From assembly GCA_946481195.1 (NCBI GenBank), contig CAMLNG010000281.1:1-5365 (forward strand): 5,365 bases of DNA, written 5' to 3'. Positions 4,355 through 5,365 of the stretch are shown here, piece by piece. Origin of the DNA: an uncultured Chromatiaceae bacterium (GTDB lineage Bacteria > Pseudomonadota > Gammaproteobacteria > Enterobacterales > Alteromonadaceae). The position numbers and the translations under genes are program-made. Numbering within the stretch: the first letter of the stretch is position 1; every line of letters begins with the position of its first letter. The notes under the pieces were generated by a model that worked only from the letters and a program-made list of their open reading frames with translations, was not told where the DNA came from and did no database searches.

Positions 4355-5365
4355 ATGAAAACCAATATTTTAAACCGAATCGTAGAACCAGATGGGCTGC
4401 ACCACAGCGGTGATTTCCTTGGCCTGACACTGACTTACCCAGAGCAGCTGACGCCTTTTGCTTACACGCTGAGCAACGGTACTGTGGTGGAAGTCTGGGA
4501 TACCGGCGTGTTATGCCTGACGCCAGCAGAACCCGGGACTACCGATCTGGTCTTGTCTTCTGGCGTCCACGGCAACGAAACCGCGCCGATTGAGCTTTGC
4601 GCAGCGATTTGTCAGGATTTACTGCACGGAAAAATCATCAGTCGTCAGCGCGTGTTATTTTTGTTTGGCAATCCACCGGCTATTAATGCCGGCAAACGGG
4701 AATTGCAGGATAACCTGAACCGGTTATTCTCCGGCCACCACAGTAAAGGTGAAGGCGAACCCGGTTGGGAGCGCCTGCGTGCGGCCAAACTTGAACAATA
4801 TGTACAGCGCTTTTATCAGGCCGGTGGTGAAGGGCGTGAACGTCTGTTGTATGACTTGCACACCGCCATTCGTGGTTCGCAGTTTGAAAAATTTGCCGTC
4901 TATCCGTTTTTACACGGCAAACCCTGGAACAAAACGCAGCTGCGCTTTTTACATGCCTGCGGTGTGGAAACTTTCCTGCTCATGCAAACACCGGCGTCTA
5001 CTTTCAGTTATTTCGGCGCGCAAAGCGCCAGCGCTCATGCCTTTACGCTGGAACTGGGCAAAGTGCGGCATTTTGGTGACAACGACATGAGCCGCTTTGC
5101 CGCTTGTGATCAAATGCTGCGGGCCCTGGTCACTGACACAGTGCCACAGCTTGCTGACTTTGACGAAAACAAATTCAACTTCTTTGTGGTTAGCCGTGCC
5201 GTGAATAAACAAACTGAGCAGTTTGAACTGTGTTTTGCCAGGAATATTGAAAACTTTACCCAGTTTCCGCTTGGCACTGTGCTGGCGCGTGATGGTGCTA
5301 TTGAATACCGTGTCGACGAGCCGGGTGAAGCGATTATTTTCCCCAATGCCGATGTCGCAATCGGT
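4355..5365 (+). CDS. astE: Succinylglutamate desuccinylase (3' end beyond window)
   Basis: Zinc-dependent cytosolic hydrolase that splits N-succinylglutamate into glutamate and succinate, the fifth and last step of arginine catabolism by the arginine succinyltransferase pathway. I translated 337 residues to the window edge; E. coli AstE is about 322 aa, so little should be missing. Zinc ligands are visible as His72 and Glu75 in GVHGNETAP (70-78) and His169 in DLHTAIRG (167-174). The general-base glutamate is Glu233 in TLELGK (231-236). GNPPAINAGKR (105-115) and LNRLFSGHHSKG (121-132) match Shewanella-type AstE in memory. ATG 4355 is the first start after an in-frame stop at 4349-4351, and gives about 18 more N-terminal residues than E. 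coli. No good ribosome binding site precedes it. TACAAT (4279-4284) is a possible but weak -10. The gene is not next to other ast genes here. Confidence 0.95.
   Translation, partial: MKTNILNRIVEPDGLHHSGDFLGLTLTYPEQLTPFAYTLSNGTVVEVWDTGVLCLTPAEPGTTDLVLSSGVHGNETAPIELCAAICQDLLHGKIISRQRVLFLFGNPPAINAGKRELQDNLNRLFSGHHSKGEGEPGWERLRAAKLEQYVQRFYQAGGEGRERLLYDLHTAIRGSQFEKFAVYPFLHGKPWNKTQLRFLHACGVETFLLMQTPASTFSYFGAQSASAHAFTLELGKVRHFGDNDMSRFAACDQMLRALVTDTVPQLADFDENKFNFFVVSRAVNKQTEQFELCFARNIENFTQFPLGTVLARDGAIEYRVDEPGEAIIFPNADVAIG

Noticed and set aside
4749..5346. Several out-of-frame and antisense ORFs across the astE region
   Set aside because: The continuous frame from 4355 carries all AstE zinc ligands and the catalytic glutamate, which explains the region fully.

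Overview
The window looks like a gammaproteobacterial chromosome segment of roughly balanced base composition. The best matches I can recall are Alteromonadales-type relatives such as Shewanella or Rheinheimera. This rests on an AstE sequence closer in memory to the Shewanella type than to the enteric type, a tRNA-Pro(GGG) almost identical to E. coli proL, and an LtaE very like the E. coli enzyme. The genus is inference. No mobile element, CRISPR array, prophage or plasmid feature was seen.

Layout. Positions 1-342 (minus) hold the N-terminal 114 codons of low-specificity L-threonine aldolase (ltaE), cut by the window edge. Positions 449-1414 (minus) encode a LysR-type regulator whose effector domain looks like the CbbR/CmpR/NdhR group. 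Across a 95-bp divergent control region, 1510-2439 (plus) encodes an SbtA-type sodium-dependent bicarbonate permease. Two abutting dyads (1413-1446) are the probable regulator binding sites. A small convergent ORF with a strong ribosome binding site lies at 2454-2642 (minus). About 415 bp of non-coding DNA follows, rich in inverted and direct repeats, and ends at a strong intrinsic terminator (3057-3083). That terminator serves tRNA-Pro(GGG) (3097-3173, minus), which has its own promoter (3185-3212). A DMT/EamA-family permease (3361-4245, plus) and succinylglutamate desuccinylase astE (4355 to the window end, plus) complete the segment.

How the genes relate. The only clear functional unit is the regulator-transporter pair: a CbbR-like regulator facing a bicarbonate transporter, the arrangement expected of an inducible inorganic-carbon uptake module. 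No RuBisCO, carboxysome, carbonic anhydrase or SbtB gene is visible. In a heterotroph the imported bicarbonate would most simply feed housekeeping carboxylases (inference). LtaE (threonine/glycine interconversion) and AstE (last step of arginine succinyltransferase catabolism) are separate amino-acid catabolic genes, and astE is not in an astCADBE-type cluster here. The rest appears to be ordinary housekeeping sequence. The points most worth a second look are the regulator/SbtA control region, the small ORF, and the structured spacer at 2643-3056.
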